From Rostratula benghalensis (taxonomy: Eukaryota; Chordata; Aves; Charadriiformes; Rostratulidae): a DNA stretch of 64,000 nt. Both the position numbers and the translations under genes were made by a program. Position 1 is the stretch's first letter. Each line of letters opens with the position of its first letter. The stretch spans positions 6,022,751 to 6,086,750 of the forward strand of contig VXAI01000013.1 in NCBI GenBank assembly GCA_013399305.1, given 5' to 3'. A model generated the notes under the pieces. That model had not been told where the DNA came from. It searched no databases and saw nothing but the letters and a program-made list of their open reading frames with translations. Of the stretch, positions 23,392 through 36,100 are shown piece after piece.

Positions 23392-26300
23392 GCTTCTCAA
23401 CAATAGCATAGGTCCTGAAGGACCTTGTATTTGCTCCCAGTGCCACTGTTTTGCTGGTTCAATGCATATTCTCTAAGACTTCCTTGACATAATACAGAAG
23501 AATTTGTGTTTTCTAACAGTTACTTCTAAATTACTGATGTCAGTTTTTTCAGCTAAATATATATAACTTGACATACCATTCCTAACAGTACCCCTATTTG
23601 GCAAAATATTCAGCATACTGTACACATTAGAAATATGCCTTTAGACACCCCACAGTAATTATTCCATCTCTTTATTAAATGCTGAGCACAGCAGCCATAT
23701 GCTATTTTTGATGATGCACTTCCCATGTGCTCATAAAATGGCCATCTCTTAATTTTGCTGCTGTGCTTTTCTTACACAACCAAACTGCTTTTGCAATGGA
23801 GTCAGCCAGTTGGCATGAAAATACCTGTCCTGTCAGAACAGTTCAGCACACCAAGTTCAAGTAACCAATTAATCACTGCATCTGCTTCAAACTCCCCTTA
23901 GAGGCTTGCATTGTCTGAGCCAATTGCCCTTTAAGAGTTTCTCTTTATCCCTAGGCACCTATGACTTCATTTGATCTGAATCTAATTAGGTGCAGAAGAA
24001 TGTGAAAAGCAAGTCATTAAGACAATGGAACACAATTCTTAACATGGAATTTTATAGCATCACCCGTGGCTGAATTATCCTAGGAATTTGTGAGATGAGG
24101 CAAAACCTCACGTGTTGCGCTATGGAGGTCATATTTTCAAAGCTAAACATGCTGCTCTGGAGAATAAGGGACACTTTCCAATGTCTCTCTTCCTGGTTGT
24201 AGAAAGCTGTTTGACCTTTGAAATCCTGAACTAATGGACTTCAGACTGCAACCAATATGGAGTAGGTATCTACTGTGATTTTGGGACAACAGTGCTAATT
24301 CCTGCCTAGCATTTCAAGGAAAGAAATACAGGGTATATGAAGCTCACCTTGGGGTTTGCCATAGGCCACCTTTGTAGCTACAAGGAGCTTCCATTTCGAT
24401 CAGCATTAGGTCTGCCCCCTGAAACATTGCAGGCTGCTTACTCGGAAGAGAGAAGATTACACCTGCCCGGCATGGCTGCTGACACATTTCCTCTTCCTCC
24501 TGCTTGTCTCCTTCATTTTAAAAATCATAATATGAACACCAAGAGAGAGTTTACACAATTCCAGATATTCCCCTAACCCCAGCGTACATAACGTACAGCG
24601 TACAGAAACTGATTGATACCTTGGCTAGACTCACTTCTAGCTGCCAGTCTCTTTATGCTGGAATGATGCTTGCAAATTGAAAAATGTTTCTCTACAAGCA
24701 CTACCTTGTATTTTCCAACTGACTACCAAGATTTTAATCCATTCAAGGTTTTCTAAAAAGCCTTTATGCACTACCTTTTCAAACTCATGTGTGGTCTTTT
24801 AATTCTAGTGACTGCTCTCCTCTCATCAGTTGCTGAGATGGGAGAAGTAAAGGTGTCTCATTCCATAGGACTTTAGCAGAACTCATGCAACTAAAATACA
24901 ACGCAACCTTTAAAAATGCCGTAGACTAGAGTGTGACTAAGTACTCTGATCTCTAAGAGTCATGCTGACAATTAATAATTTTATTTTCCAGTTCATTAAA
25001 TTATGCCTCTCAGCCAAAACTCACATTAAAAGTCAATCAAATCCAGAGTGACAGAAAGTAAAATTAAAAAAATCAATCATCAGATTTTAATATCTTTGTC
25101 TAAAATGTTGCTCTTCATCATCAGGTTCCTTCAAGAGAAGCAAAATGAAGTGGAGTGTGTTTCAGCATGGTCTGGAAATTGAGAGCTCCAGATCACTCAT
25201 CAAGAGTTAAGGCAAGTTCAAGTCAAATGTCCTTCCTTGAGCCCACCATGCCACCTAGACTCAGAAGTTTCAACAGATGTGGGGTTTGATTAGACCTGCC
25301 AGATGAACTCAGTAGTTGTGATCAAGACCAGAAAAGTATACAAGTGGAGTAAAGTAGGGGGAAAGGAGTTCTAGAATTTTGATCCAATTTTATGTGAGGC
25401 TTTTGTACTTGGGTTCATATAACAGTCCTTCGTTCAGAGCTACCTCTGATGAGTGGTAGTCAAAATGAGCTTAATCATTAACCTCAGAATGATTAGCAAC
25501 AAATTCTGAAACTAGGAATGACAAAGACATATGTCATGCTGTGGGCTACAGTTGACCCATGGGTTACAAATTGCCTGGGAGCCCAGGCACACCTTTTCTC
25601 CCCCTGTGTATAAAAAACATAAGAAAAACTCTGTGGGTAATTTCATACTGCCTCTGTCTGCTGGGCTAGATGTATCCATTCTGTCTAGAAGGCCAAAACC
25701 AGTGTGTGAGACAGATATAATTTTGACATGAGTTCTCTTGCCTGGAAAGCCAGTTGTCTCATTCCAGATGTGAGTCAGGGTATGAACGCGTTTGTGGGCT
25801 CTCTGCTCACTTGAGAGCTCAGGATGTGAACTGAGGTGAGAGTAGTAAGCTCTGACAGAGCCAAATCTTTTACATTCATTGCTGTTTCTGATCCCAGCAG
25901 AAATGTCTTTAACCCTGTTCACAAGGTCCTTCACCTGGGTGATGTCCATGAGATCTGAATAAAATTCTAGAAGTCTCAAATTCATAAGCCACAAGTTACA
26001 AAAGGTGATTTTAGGCTTACAGTTAATTCACACTGCTGAAGCTGTTTTTACAAGAATGTCTTGAAAACACAGTTTGCAGAGTGCAGCAATATTCCGTATA
26101 TACATAAATATAGAAAAATCCCCCAAAACACTGTGCAGTTTGCCTTAGGCATGCAAAACCTCTGTAGTTTTTAGAGAGAAAACTAGAAATTAGTTACATT
26201 ATTAGAAGATTAATAATATTGCACAACTTTCCAATATACAAAGGCACCCACTTGCTATGGTGAAACATGCAATTTATTTCTAGACATGAGAGTGACCTAG

Positions 26301-27000
26301 TTCTGTTTTCCTGACACTGTGCACATCAAGTCAACTTCTGCTTCAGAAATCTCATCATTCAGTGTGGGAAGATTTTATTCTGAGCACATCGATGAAAGCC
26401 CTAGCCTCAGTTTTTCTTTCACCTATGCTCAGTTACACAGATTGAATTTGTTCACTAACAAGGAAGTATGAGGTCAGTTGTACAGAGGCAAACAAGAAAT
26501 AAAGTGATCTTACTCTTTTGGTGCTCTAATGAAGTGGCTAAACTCTGCACTGTCAGGATTAGAAACAGATGAACTCTATTCACCTATATTTACACTGCTG
26601 AGAGAAAAACAGCAGCCATGGAGTAGAAGGTCAACCCTAATGATGCTCTAAGGCATAGGAAAGAGCAAAGGCACTGGAATCTAATGTATGAAACCTTTAA
26701 TATGTCACAGCAAAGTTTGTGACATGTTGGTTATGTCTTTTGCCCTATGGCAGGGTTCAACTTCTCACTGCAAACTTTGGCCCTTATCCTGTAAAGAGGT
26801 CCTTATTGGGTCAAAACCTTTGCAACCATCATAACTGATTAAAAAAACGGTGGATGTTTGATTTGATTTATTTGCATAGGGGTTTCTTTTTTCAAATTTG
26901 ACATTTGTGTGTTTGAATTTTTTCAACTAGTCTGAGGGTTTTCGAGGGACTGTCCTAGAGAAATCAGGCATTTAGTTCAGAGGAATGTGAGGAACCTGTG
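23392..27000. other. Noncoding stretch, no gene recognised
   Basis: Unique DNA. Positions 23690-24060 have the texture of a conserved noncoding block (TTAATT, CCAATTAAT and TCTAATTAGG cores, few simple repeats). Positions 24582-24604 carry three close copies of CGTACA or a one-base variant. One long minus-strand frame (25512-25985) is listed separately. No mobile element was recognised. Confidence 0.55.
25512..25985 (-). other. Unrecognised 157-codon open frame
   Basis: An ATG at 25985-25983 opens a frame that runs to TAG at 25514-25512; it stays open three codons further upstream. It is the longest open frame on the minus strand apart from one antisense to a CR1 copy. The protein would be polar, with scattered Cys and His near the C terminus (CNPWVNCSPQHDICLCHS) but no zinc-finger spacing I recognise, no signal peptide and no membrane span. 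A plus-strand frame (25531-25731) overlaps it. By my rough composition estimate, one such frame in a window this size is only mildly surprising. Most likely chance, possibly a retrocopy remnant. Confidence 0.15.
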
Positions 27001-27097
27001 GGAGGTGGCACCGGCTCCAGACTGGGCTCCGGCTGGGCCCATGTGGCACGCCAGCAGAGCCCTCTCGTGGAGATGCAATGTGGAGCAGCAGCAGGAG
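27001..27097. promoter_or_regulatory. GC-rich island with CTCF-like motif
   Basis: The first 60 bases are about 73% GC by my count, in a neighbourhood near 40%, and the island keeps four CpG sites. On the minus strand, 27070-27056 reads CCACGAGAGGGCTCT, close to the CTCF core CCASYAGRKGGCRS, with G at the Y position and T at the last R. The island is unrelated to CR1 or the LTRs here. It could be an insulator or loop anchor, a small promoter or an unrecognised repeat. Binding is inferred from the motif alone. Confidence 0.35.
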
Positions 27098-30000
27098 GAT
27101 TTTCTTTAATCATACAGCTTGCACAGTTCTCCTTCAAGAGTTAAAGTAAAAAAAAATCCCCACTCTTCATTCGACAGATCTACATGCTGCATTTGGTGGT
27201 CTAACCAAATTGCTAAGGGAGGATGCTGGCTTATCCATCACTTGCTATCCTTGCAAAAGCTTGTATGCATTCTGCTTAAGATCCTCAAGATACACTGATG
27301 GAGGGTTCAGCTGTACTAAATATTGCCATATTAGGGAGCATGAACAAATAATATCCTCTGTTTCACTGTGTGTGCTTATGTAGGTGGAAATAGGTGGATG
27401 GAGGAGTGCTTTCATTGGCAAGGTTAACAGCACTAAATGTGATGGTGTATCTCTCTCAAAAAGGAAAAAAACCTTTCTCTGGGTACTGCCTGTGCTTCCC
27501 TCAGGGGAATCAGTCAGAAAAAACTCTGATGTATGGATACTGACTCTGAATAACAATGAACTAAAACTAAGGGTTTTAACTGTTCAGGCTGTGCCAGTGG
27601 AGTCTTAGGGAGGTCTGTACCGTCAGCATTAAGTCATGAATTATGTCCAGTTGTGGAATTGCCAGCCACTTTCAGCAGCCTCAGTAGTTTGCATGCTCTG
27701 GATCAGCAGAGTAAAACTACTTCTCCTACGAAGAAATAGCAGTGGTTTTGGAAGGACAGCTCTGAAAGTATAACTGGTTTTGCAAAGGAGTTTTTGCCGT
27801 ACAGCAGGCAGTTCTGAAGAGTAGACTTGGTCCTAAACTGTAATCTTTCATGGGTTTTTTTACTTGCTGCCTCTCAAGGAAGAATAGCACTAATTAAATT
27901 ATTGACATTTGCATTTATCACTCTCTGATTACATATTAATACCACTTATTTTGTTCTTCATCTCACTTGGTTTAATTATCAGTTCAAGGATGTACTGAAA
28001 AGTCAATAGCTACTTTCATCAGGACACCCCTGGTCCTTGCTATGACTATTTTCCCCAACATTCCTGTGGGAATTGCCAAAGCCTCCTCTCTGAACACTGC
28101 TGGATACTTTCTGCAGGTTCCTCTGTACTATATTAAATATTTAGCCCTTAGGAGTTTGGAAAACAATGAAGAAACACAAGTAAATAATCTGCTGATAGAT
28201 TTGATGTTAGAAGGGAAATGCACTGCAGGTCAGTTGAATTTGTGTCTACTGCCTCTTCATTTGCTGCCATCTTTCATGGCTTAGAATTCCTGATGAATGA
28301 CCCCTCTGCTAAGCTATAAATCTGCCTGACATCCTGTACTTTCATCTCCTCTTTCTTAACCTCGGTTCCTGATCTCCCCTTCTACAGCTTGTGGTGGGGC
28401 AATTCACTTCCACGGCACTGGCGGAAAAGCGGCCTAAAGAGACCATATGGCAGCTAAGCCTCCTCAGTCACCAGGGAAAGTGATCCCATTAAAGCTATAT
28501 TTAGCTGGCACTCAGCCAGCCTCGTGAGCTGTGACAATGTTTCTGTAGCTGTCAAGGCAGCCAAATCAGATGTGGGGCGTGCAGCATGGCCGTAGCCTGT
28601 ACCTCGCGATGTGTTGGGTTTGAGAGATCAGAAATCCACCAGAGAAGAGAAAGAAACAGGCAGAAAATGGTCCAGCTGATTATTAACCAGACTGCTACAT
28701 TCCCTCGGGAGGCTGAGGAAAGGCTCAGCAAGGAATAATAGAAAACATGAGCAACTTCCAAACAGTCTCAGTGACAGCTAATGCTTCTCTCTTGATACAG
28801 TCTCATATCAGGGTGCTGAAGAGGGTCTTTGGACTTTGTGCCTTTCACTGCTACCTATCATGCAGTTTTCTTGATTCCTACATAGTTCAACTTTCAGATA
28901 TTTGTTGATTTTATAGGATATAGGCTCCTAAGAGAGCTAAGGCTTGGAGGGTCTTAAGACTGCTAGCAAAAATAGTCATAATTTTGTGTGTGTCTACTTC
29001 TAATGCTCAATTTCCTCAGAGGAATGGAGGCCAGAGCCCATCGCATGTATTAGAAGCGGAGAACAAATTCAGATTTAATTCTATTACTCCCCAGAGGTTC
29101 TGCCTTATGCTGGTGCATGCTAAATTATCCACACTTGTGTTGTTTACTGCTTCACTAACATTCCTGATCCTGAAAGCACCTAACGTGAATGCTGCTGTCT
29201 ATCACTTATTCAGCACTGTTCTGTGGGTAAGAGTGGAGTGTCTGCCAAAGTGTTTTGTCAGCTGTCTCTCTCTTACTAATGGTCTGCCTCTTTGACTGAG
29301 CTTTCTAGGTTTTTTGAGTCCAGGGGCAAACATAGTGCAACGCTGGGTTACAAAGAGAATTTGGCTCAGAGTGAACCAGGGAGTAAAGCTAGAGGACACT
29401 CCCTTCAGTGACCTGACTGAGAGTCTGAAATCTTTTCTGTACAGCTGCTTCAACTAGAAAGCAACAAAAGTGTAGGAGGGAAAAAGGGTGTTAAAAAGGT
29501 GATTCCTTTGTGGGATGTTCAGGGTTGCCAACTGTACAGGCATCCTGTCTACCAAGAATCCCCAAGTAAAACTGGGGAGTGTGGGACCAATCTTAAGCTC
29601 CATTTAGCAGATGATTTTCATCTAGATTCCAAGTTGCTGTAGGGTCATTTGAGTATGAATGCCCTCATTCAGATTCTTAGATGATATGGATTTAGACAGT
29701 CTTTTCCAGTCTTTTCATTTTTCTGAAGACTTCCTAATCCTACAAACACCAGTCTTGTCCTGTCCCCATCTCACTGTAGGAAGAAGACTGCATTTTGAAG
29801 GAGATGTATTCGGGTAGTTTGGTGGCAGGTCCTACCTGAATTTTTAGGAAGACTTTGGTCTCTTTACAGAAGAGAAACATTCCTCTGCCATCAGAGAAAA
29901 GAACAAGTGCATGAGGCAAAACATAACACAGACTTTTATCCTGAAATTACCAGTAGCGTACTTGTCTCTGGAACAGAAAAGTTGTGCTTAATGGACTGAG

Positions 30001-30990
30001 TGAAACACAGCTACTGAAAACTTGTGAAGGATCCATGCCTTTCTGGATCATCAGCTAATGAAGTTTGTTGTTTTTCTGGTACCAGGACAGAGAGGATGGT
30101 GGAGTCCTTCATGTAAGTTAGTTTTGTTTGCTTCTTTTATGTCATATAAGGTCTTCTTAGACTGTGCATTCAAGAGAAAGGGCAATGAGTGCTGTGTACC
30201 TATCACTTCTTCCTGCGAGGAAGCTTAGTGTGTTCTGATGGTCATACTGGAGTCTGAAGCCAAGGCGAAGAAGAGTGCATACCAAACTATTTGCTTGAAT
30301 TACAGAGATCTCTGTCTAAAACTAGGACTCTTTTAGGTATTACAGCTGCACTCAGGGCTGAGAGCAAAGACATTTTCAATGTGATTTGTAAGGCAAGGTA
30401 ACAATCAGTTAACGAAAACATACACAACAACAACAAAAAGGAATGAAAGGTTCCATGGGTAAAAACACCCATTATTGTAATACAATCATTTTGACCACAT
30501 GAATGTCCCAGCCTTGGCTCTGAATGTATGGGGAGCTAGAGAGGAAGATAAATAAGGAGCTGAAGGAAGCATATGGGAATGTCACAGGTGTTGAGGACAG
30601 AACACTGAGATGACACTTTCACAGCAGTCATGGGCCATCAAGAGGAAAAGGAATGAAAGAAACCACCTCAATTACCTTTAGATTGGCAGAGGAGCGCAAT
30701 GTTAATCTTGTAACTGCTTTGTAACTATTTGGGCTTTTTGAGGCTCTTTGAGGCTGTTTGGGTCTTGTGCCAGTCAATAATTTTTGATGTTTACAGGAGT
30801 GTCCACCAATGAAGTTACCACTGTTACTATTAAAATGTCTAAATTCTGAACAGAAAATTAAGGACCAATTGTCTTGCTTAATACAAAGTCTTAAAATCTA
30901 TGAATTTTTGGGCCTACAGGTAAACTTAATTTACAGAAGCCCAAAAAGGTCATGGAGACACATAAGGAAGGTTGCTATTCTACTATCCTC
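27098..30990. other. Noncoding stretch, no gene recognised
   Basis: Unique DNA. Positions 28410-28760 are richer in GC and CpG than their surroundings and could be regulatory. Positions 30728-30765 hold short repeats of 'tttgaggct' and 'tttggg'. Frames of up to 103 codons (27245-27556 minus, 28984-29295 plus) are unrecognised. Confidence 0.55.
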
Positions 30991-31144
30991 TACTACATAG
31001 AAACACAGTCCAAGGTACCATCTAGTCCTGCATATTAAGTCCATCTTATTGTTTTTTGGGGTTTTTTTACTACATAGAAACACAGTCCAAGGTACCATCT
31101 AGTCCTGCATATTAAGTCCATCTTATTGTTTTTTGGTTTTTTTT
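30991..31144 (+). repeat. 77-bp tandem duplication
   Basis: Two head-to-tail copies, 30991-31067 and 31068-31144. The first roughly 64 bases of each (from TACTACATAG to CTTATTGTTTTTTGG) are identical by eye. They differ only in the terminal G/T run (GGGG plus T7 against GG plus T8) and at the edge. Such identity in old unique DNA means a recent duplication or an assembly artefact. The unit contains 'ggtaccatctagtcctgc', which faintly resembles the antisense CR1 terminal block. Confidence 0.95.
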
Positions 31145-33005
31145 CCCTAGAGGACAATTAACATTTTAAAGCATAAAGTGCACCTCTTGCCTTAAGCGTG
31201 ACATTAAGTTCATGTGTAATCCTAGATGACTCACTTAATTATTATGGTGATTGCTATAATTTTTATAATACACTATGTTTAAAGGTCTAATTGGCTAAGA
31301 ACTATAGTTTAATTAACGCCCCAATTTCACTATAGACAGCACTCTTAATGATGCCTGTAATTCACACTACTGCTTTTGATTATATGATCCTTTCTTCAGT
31401 TGCCAAATCTGAAGTCTTTAAGCATATGTCCAGCCCCAATGGCTACCTAAAGCGATTATTTTTAATTTCAGTTTGAGGGGTCCAGTGATTTCCAAAAGTG
31501 AGTTCAGAAAATTGTAAAACATAATACACAATTTTTTTACCTGAAATTCTCCTGTATTCCAGTGCTTTGGGACAATTAATTAAAATGGGAGCTTCACTCA
31601 TTCTTGGGAATGTGCCCATGAAGTCCCAGTGAAAATCTGCCTACAGGTACATATAACCTTGAAAGCTCGCAAGCAGTCTTGAGCTTCCCAACATATACAT
31701 AATCAGTGTGGGCTAATTTTTCACACTAACAAATGTTCACAGCCAGGTTTTTTGTATATACAATGTGATAACAGTATAGGTAGGGATAGCTGAAGTGTTA
31801 GCTGCGAGGCAAGAAATACCAAACATCCATCTTCTCATCCTGTAACACTAAGCACCGCTTAGGCATTGTAGTACCCTTTCTTTCTTGGCTATATCCACTC
31901 TTGCCAGCAATATCTGAGGGAGTAAGGGTCTCTGCTAACAGGTTTAGGTAGCATAACCTAGTGTAACTGATTACGGGAGTCCTTCAGCTGTGGGACAAAT
32001 TATATTCCCCTCCAGTCTCGTGACTCAAGTGACATGATTTATTTATTTTGTATTGAACTGGATTTGTAATGGTAAAAAGACTCTGGCCCTTACTAAGCAG
32101 AGTATTATTCTGTACCTCCTTCTGCCTATGAAGTCTGCTCAGCACGATTTAAAACAATACTAAAAAGACAGTTGATTAAGTACAAGTTATTGTCTCATGT
32201 GTGGGTGCACTTCTGCTGTAAGACAGTGTAGGTGGGAGCCAAGGGAAGGCAAAGCTGAACAATGTGTTCAGGACTTCTCTTCCTCTGACCTCTAGACCCC
32301 AGAAGCATAAAAGTGAGCAGGACAATCCACACTCACCACTGAATTTATCCCTTATGCACAATGGTAATATGGTCTTCAACAATCTATCTCTCTTTCCAAA
32401 CCAACCCTCTTCCCTAATTTATCTGTTTACAGTGCAGAAAGAAAATAAGTAGAGACAGTTGCTTGGAAGATTATAAATGTTAGGAGCATATTGTGTGGTC
32501 ATCTAATTATTTTCATTTCCCCAGTGTGCACGCAATAGTCCATTCAACATGGATATTATTACAAGCCTTTTTTATCCATCCTGCTTCTGCTGTAGTCTTT
32601 TTCAGACAAGTGATTCTACAGTCACACAAGCTTGCTGATACCAACCTATTTCTACTTTCAATATTTTATCTTTTCAAACCAGTGGAATGTTTTTTTTCCC
32701 TCTCAGGGTATGCAGTATTTGGATACGGGTTGAACACTTTGTCATAAAACATATTAAGGATGAACTCCTTTCAATTGCTAAAACCAATAGATCTATTGTG
32801 TGTGGAGAAAATTAATCCCTTTTAGATGATATTTGCTGTGAAAGATTTTAATTATGTTAGAACTGGTGCTTTCATGGATGGATGAGCCCAATGATCTGAG
32901 GGCTAAAATTTGTTTCCTCACCTTAGAAATTGCAAATACAACAGAAGTAAATGCTTAGTGGTAAGGCATATCAAAAGCACATTGTGAGTAAAGGTCTAAC
33001 CTTTG
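31145..33005. other. Noncoding stretch, no gene recognised
   Basis: Unique AT-rich DNA. No repeat family, gene or clear regulatory block seen. Opposed frames at 32176-32382 (minus) and 32264-32452 (plus) are unrecognised. Confidence 0.6.
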
Positions 33006-33190
33006 TCTCTCTGAACTCTAACCCAACCCTAAACCTAGCACGAGCCCTAGTCTTGGTCTGAGCCTTAGCCCCAAACAGATATCTATAGCCTAGACCTTAT
33101 TTAAATTACCGTAGTTTATCACCTTTCTAAAATTTATATCTCTCCTAACCCTAACCAGGGGAGTGGTCTGAGCCTTAGCCCAAGACCCAA
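33006..33190 (+). repeat. Degenerate telomere-like and imperfect direct repeat
   Basis: Two blocks contain CCCTAA-type sequence: 'ctctaacccaaccctaaac' at 33016-33034 and 'ctcctaaccctaacc' at 33143-33157. Each is followed by an identical 18-base stretch, TGGTCTGAGCCTTAGCCC, at 33054-33071 and again at 33164-33181. So a roughly 110-bp unit appears duplicated, with an internal deletion in the second copy. The first block also has 'gagccctag' variants. The sequence looks like an eroded interstitial telomeric or subtelomeric repeat. Confidence 0.6.
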
Positions 33191-36100
33191 AGCCAGAGTT
33201 CAGTTATGGACTATGTGAGTATACTTCTGTGCATTTTATATTACTAAATCTGATGTTTGTGGGGTTTTGTCTGGTTGTTAAGGTTATCTATTTATGTGCC
33301 TACACAGTTCTGATTTCTATCTGTATTGTTCTTATCTTACAAGTTTATGTTGTTAGCAAACTTAAAAAAAAAAAAGTGTTATTTTTTTGAGCACAGATCA
33401 TTAATAAAAATGCTAAAACCTCAGGCTAATGACAAACTTTAAAAGCATCTGTTACTAACCTCTTGAAAACTCAACAATTTCTTCAGCGCAACTCACAGTG
33501 TTCTACTCATTAGATCAATTCCTACCCATCTTAATTAAGCAATCATCTTAAGTTCTCTAACTCCTTTGAGTTTTGTTTACTTCTTGGTTGTGATTGTTTC
33601 CATGTTAATATCCTCATCTCCAGTAACTAGATTGTCTTTGTCCCTAGGAAAAGAGGAAAACAAGTTGGAAGATGGTAAATTGGGATTGATTAAAACAATT
33701 ATGTTTTAAACATGACGTTGGTCCAAAGCTGGGTGCCCAGAGATGAATGAATCCTTTTTTGTATGTCACAGAAATCAAATTTCTTTGGAAAATTGTATCC
33801 ATATATGAGTCTCATTTTTGCACAAAGGTAAGCGGAAATTCATACAAGATGCTAAAATGGTTCTGTACAAAACAGCAATATTTAATTAGACCCACTGCAG
33901 GTGGAGCAGACATGACTAAGCAAATCTCTTTGTAATATTCCTTGTTATCAGAAATGCTGAATAAACTTAGGAGTTATTGAGATAGTCTGATACCATAAAT
34001 GACATTTCTGTAACATTCTCGCCAAAAGTCCCAGGATACTGCTGAGCTTTCAGGATCAGTGCTGAATTCCTGAGTTTGGCCTTCTCTTGTGAATTACTTA
34101 CTCCAATATCTCCAATCAAATTCCTCCTCTGACTGTTCCTCTTGGTAATACAATTGTGCATTGGAAGCTTTGCAGCTCAATCCCACTGTACTTCATGACC
34201 AACAAATACTGTGATGGCTATGCTGCTGCTATTTAGTTAACTGATGGTGTGACATCATTGCAACCAGCAGAAATAATCCAAGTCAATGAATGGATGCTGA
34301 GAATGCAACAGAGACATACAACTGATTTTAAATTACCTACTAGGCTTAAAAGGATTGAGCCAAAATAGATTTCTTGCAGAAAATATCCTTCTAACTAATT
34401 ATGTTAATTTAAAAAAACAGACATATGTTTGCAGCGCATTGATCACAGCCAAGAATCAAGGCTTGGAGAAATTGAATTTTTGTTGTCACCTCTTACTTAG
34501 ATTGCACTTTAACTATGAGTGATTTCACAGCTCCAGGGAGAATTCTCTTCAAGCTGCATGACAAATTACAAATACTTACTAGCAGTTTCATCTTGCCATA
34601 GCATTCTACTTGTACAAATTCTCCACCAACTTTGCTCTTCGGCTTGATTGACATCCTAGAATGTTCTTTCACAACCATCCTCCAGTCAAAATCTTGCCAT
34701 CCTTTCAAATTACTCTAAAAAACTATGCGATGTCACAAAAAGATACTAAGTGATCTCAGAAAGGACCTCAAAGTATCATGGGCAGAAACAGACACATGTT
34801 TAAGGTCCTTTAAAGAACTATAAAAAGTTATCTTTCTTATCATCTGAGTGGTTTGTTCCTGAATATATTTTTGCTCTGTTAAGCTGAGTTGTTGGTTAAT
34901 GATCAGACACTTTTAAGATTAGTTATGACAGAGGGACAAACGATGGATTTCTTTTTCTGCAATTCTTCTGTTTAAAAGGGTTGTACACAGAGGTATTTTC
35001 TGGCATATGAGAAACAAGTGATTTCTTTGCTTTCAAGTGGCATATCTGAACCTTCTGTCAGTTCTGGGTGCCAGAAGCTCTAATTTTTTGCTGCATCTTG
35101 AAACCCTTTTATTTTCTGATGGACTTCTCATGACTGTTGCATTGAGCGATGTTTTGAATCACTCTCTGTGGACAGACCTCATTGCTCATTCCATTGACCT
35201 AACATATCCACCACCTGTAAATTAGCCTACTATAATGTATTAAACAAAAGACCCACTTCATGGAAGTTGTTAGTACCTTTCAACAAAATGTCAGATAGCA
35301 CATTGGTGCTGTTAAAATTAACTTACTCAAACCATCTCTACACCTGACCTCAGTCACATGGCAATTTTTCCATCCTCACTAGATTGTTGAAATCTCTGTA
35401 AACAGAGAGATAGATTGAATGAGTCACTCCAGTTTAATCCCTCCTGTGAAATTTTGTACTTCTATGCTAATTGTTGTGAATAATTTATTTCAGTTCTTTT
35501 TGTGCCAACATCCAGTTACCGATATTTCAACAGATACTGAATTTCACTGCAAACTAAAATGAGTCTATGTTGTAAAGCATCTTTTTGTATCTCTGGCAAA
35601 TTAATCCAGATTCTGGTTCAGAAAAATAAAATTAAAAAAAAGAATAAATTATTGCCCACGATGACCAAACCTCTTATGCTTGTAGACTGATCAAAACTAA
35701 TCAGTTAACCCAAATATGTTTTAACAGTTACCCCCTTCCTTCATTTGCACTAGGGTATATTTTTTTAGTTGTTTTAGACAGTGTAATACTTTTATTTGCC
35801 AGTGTTTATTTAAACAGTACACTAAAGAAAGTTCATCTCATTTGATATCATTACTGAGGGCTTTATCCTGACTGAATCCTGTTGTGTCGTGGCCAGCTAT
35901 TATTCAACAACTCTCAGGATTTATTCATAATGTAATAAGGCTGACATTATTATTTCAGATGTGCCTTTCAGAATAATGGATGATTTTCTCATGCTTCATC
36001 TAATTATCCTGCAAAGATACATTACACATTTTCTTTTTTTTTTAAAGACTGGGGACCTCCTTCAGCCATTTTATTTAATTCTGTTACTGAGGATCTAGAC

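Noticed and set aside
23116..23409. 97-codon minus-strand frame
   Set aside because: Antisense of the plus-strand solo LTR.
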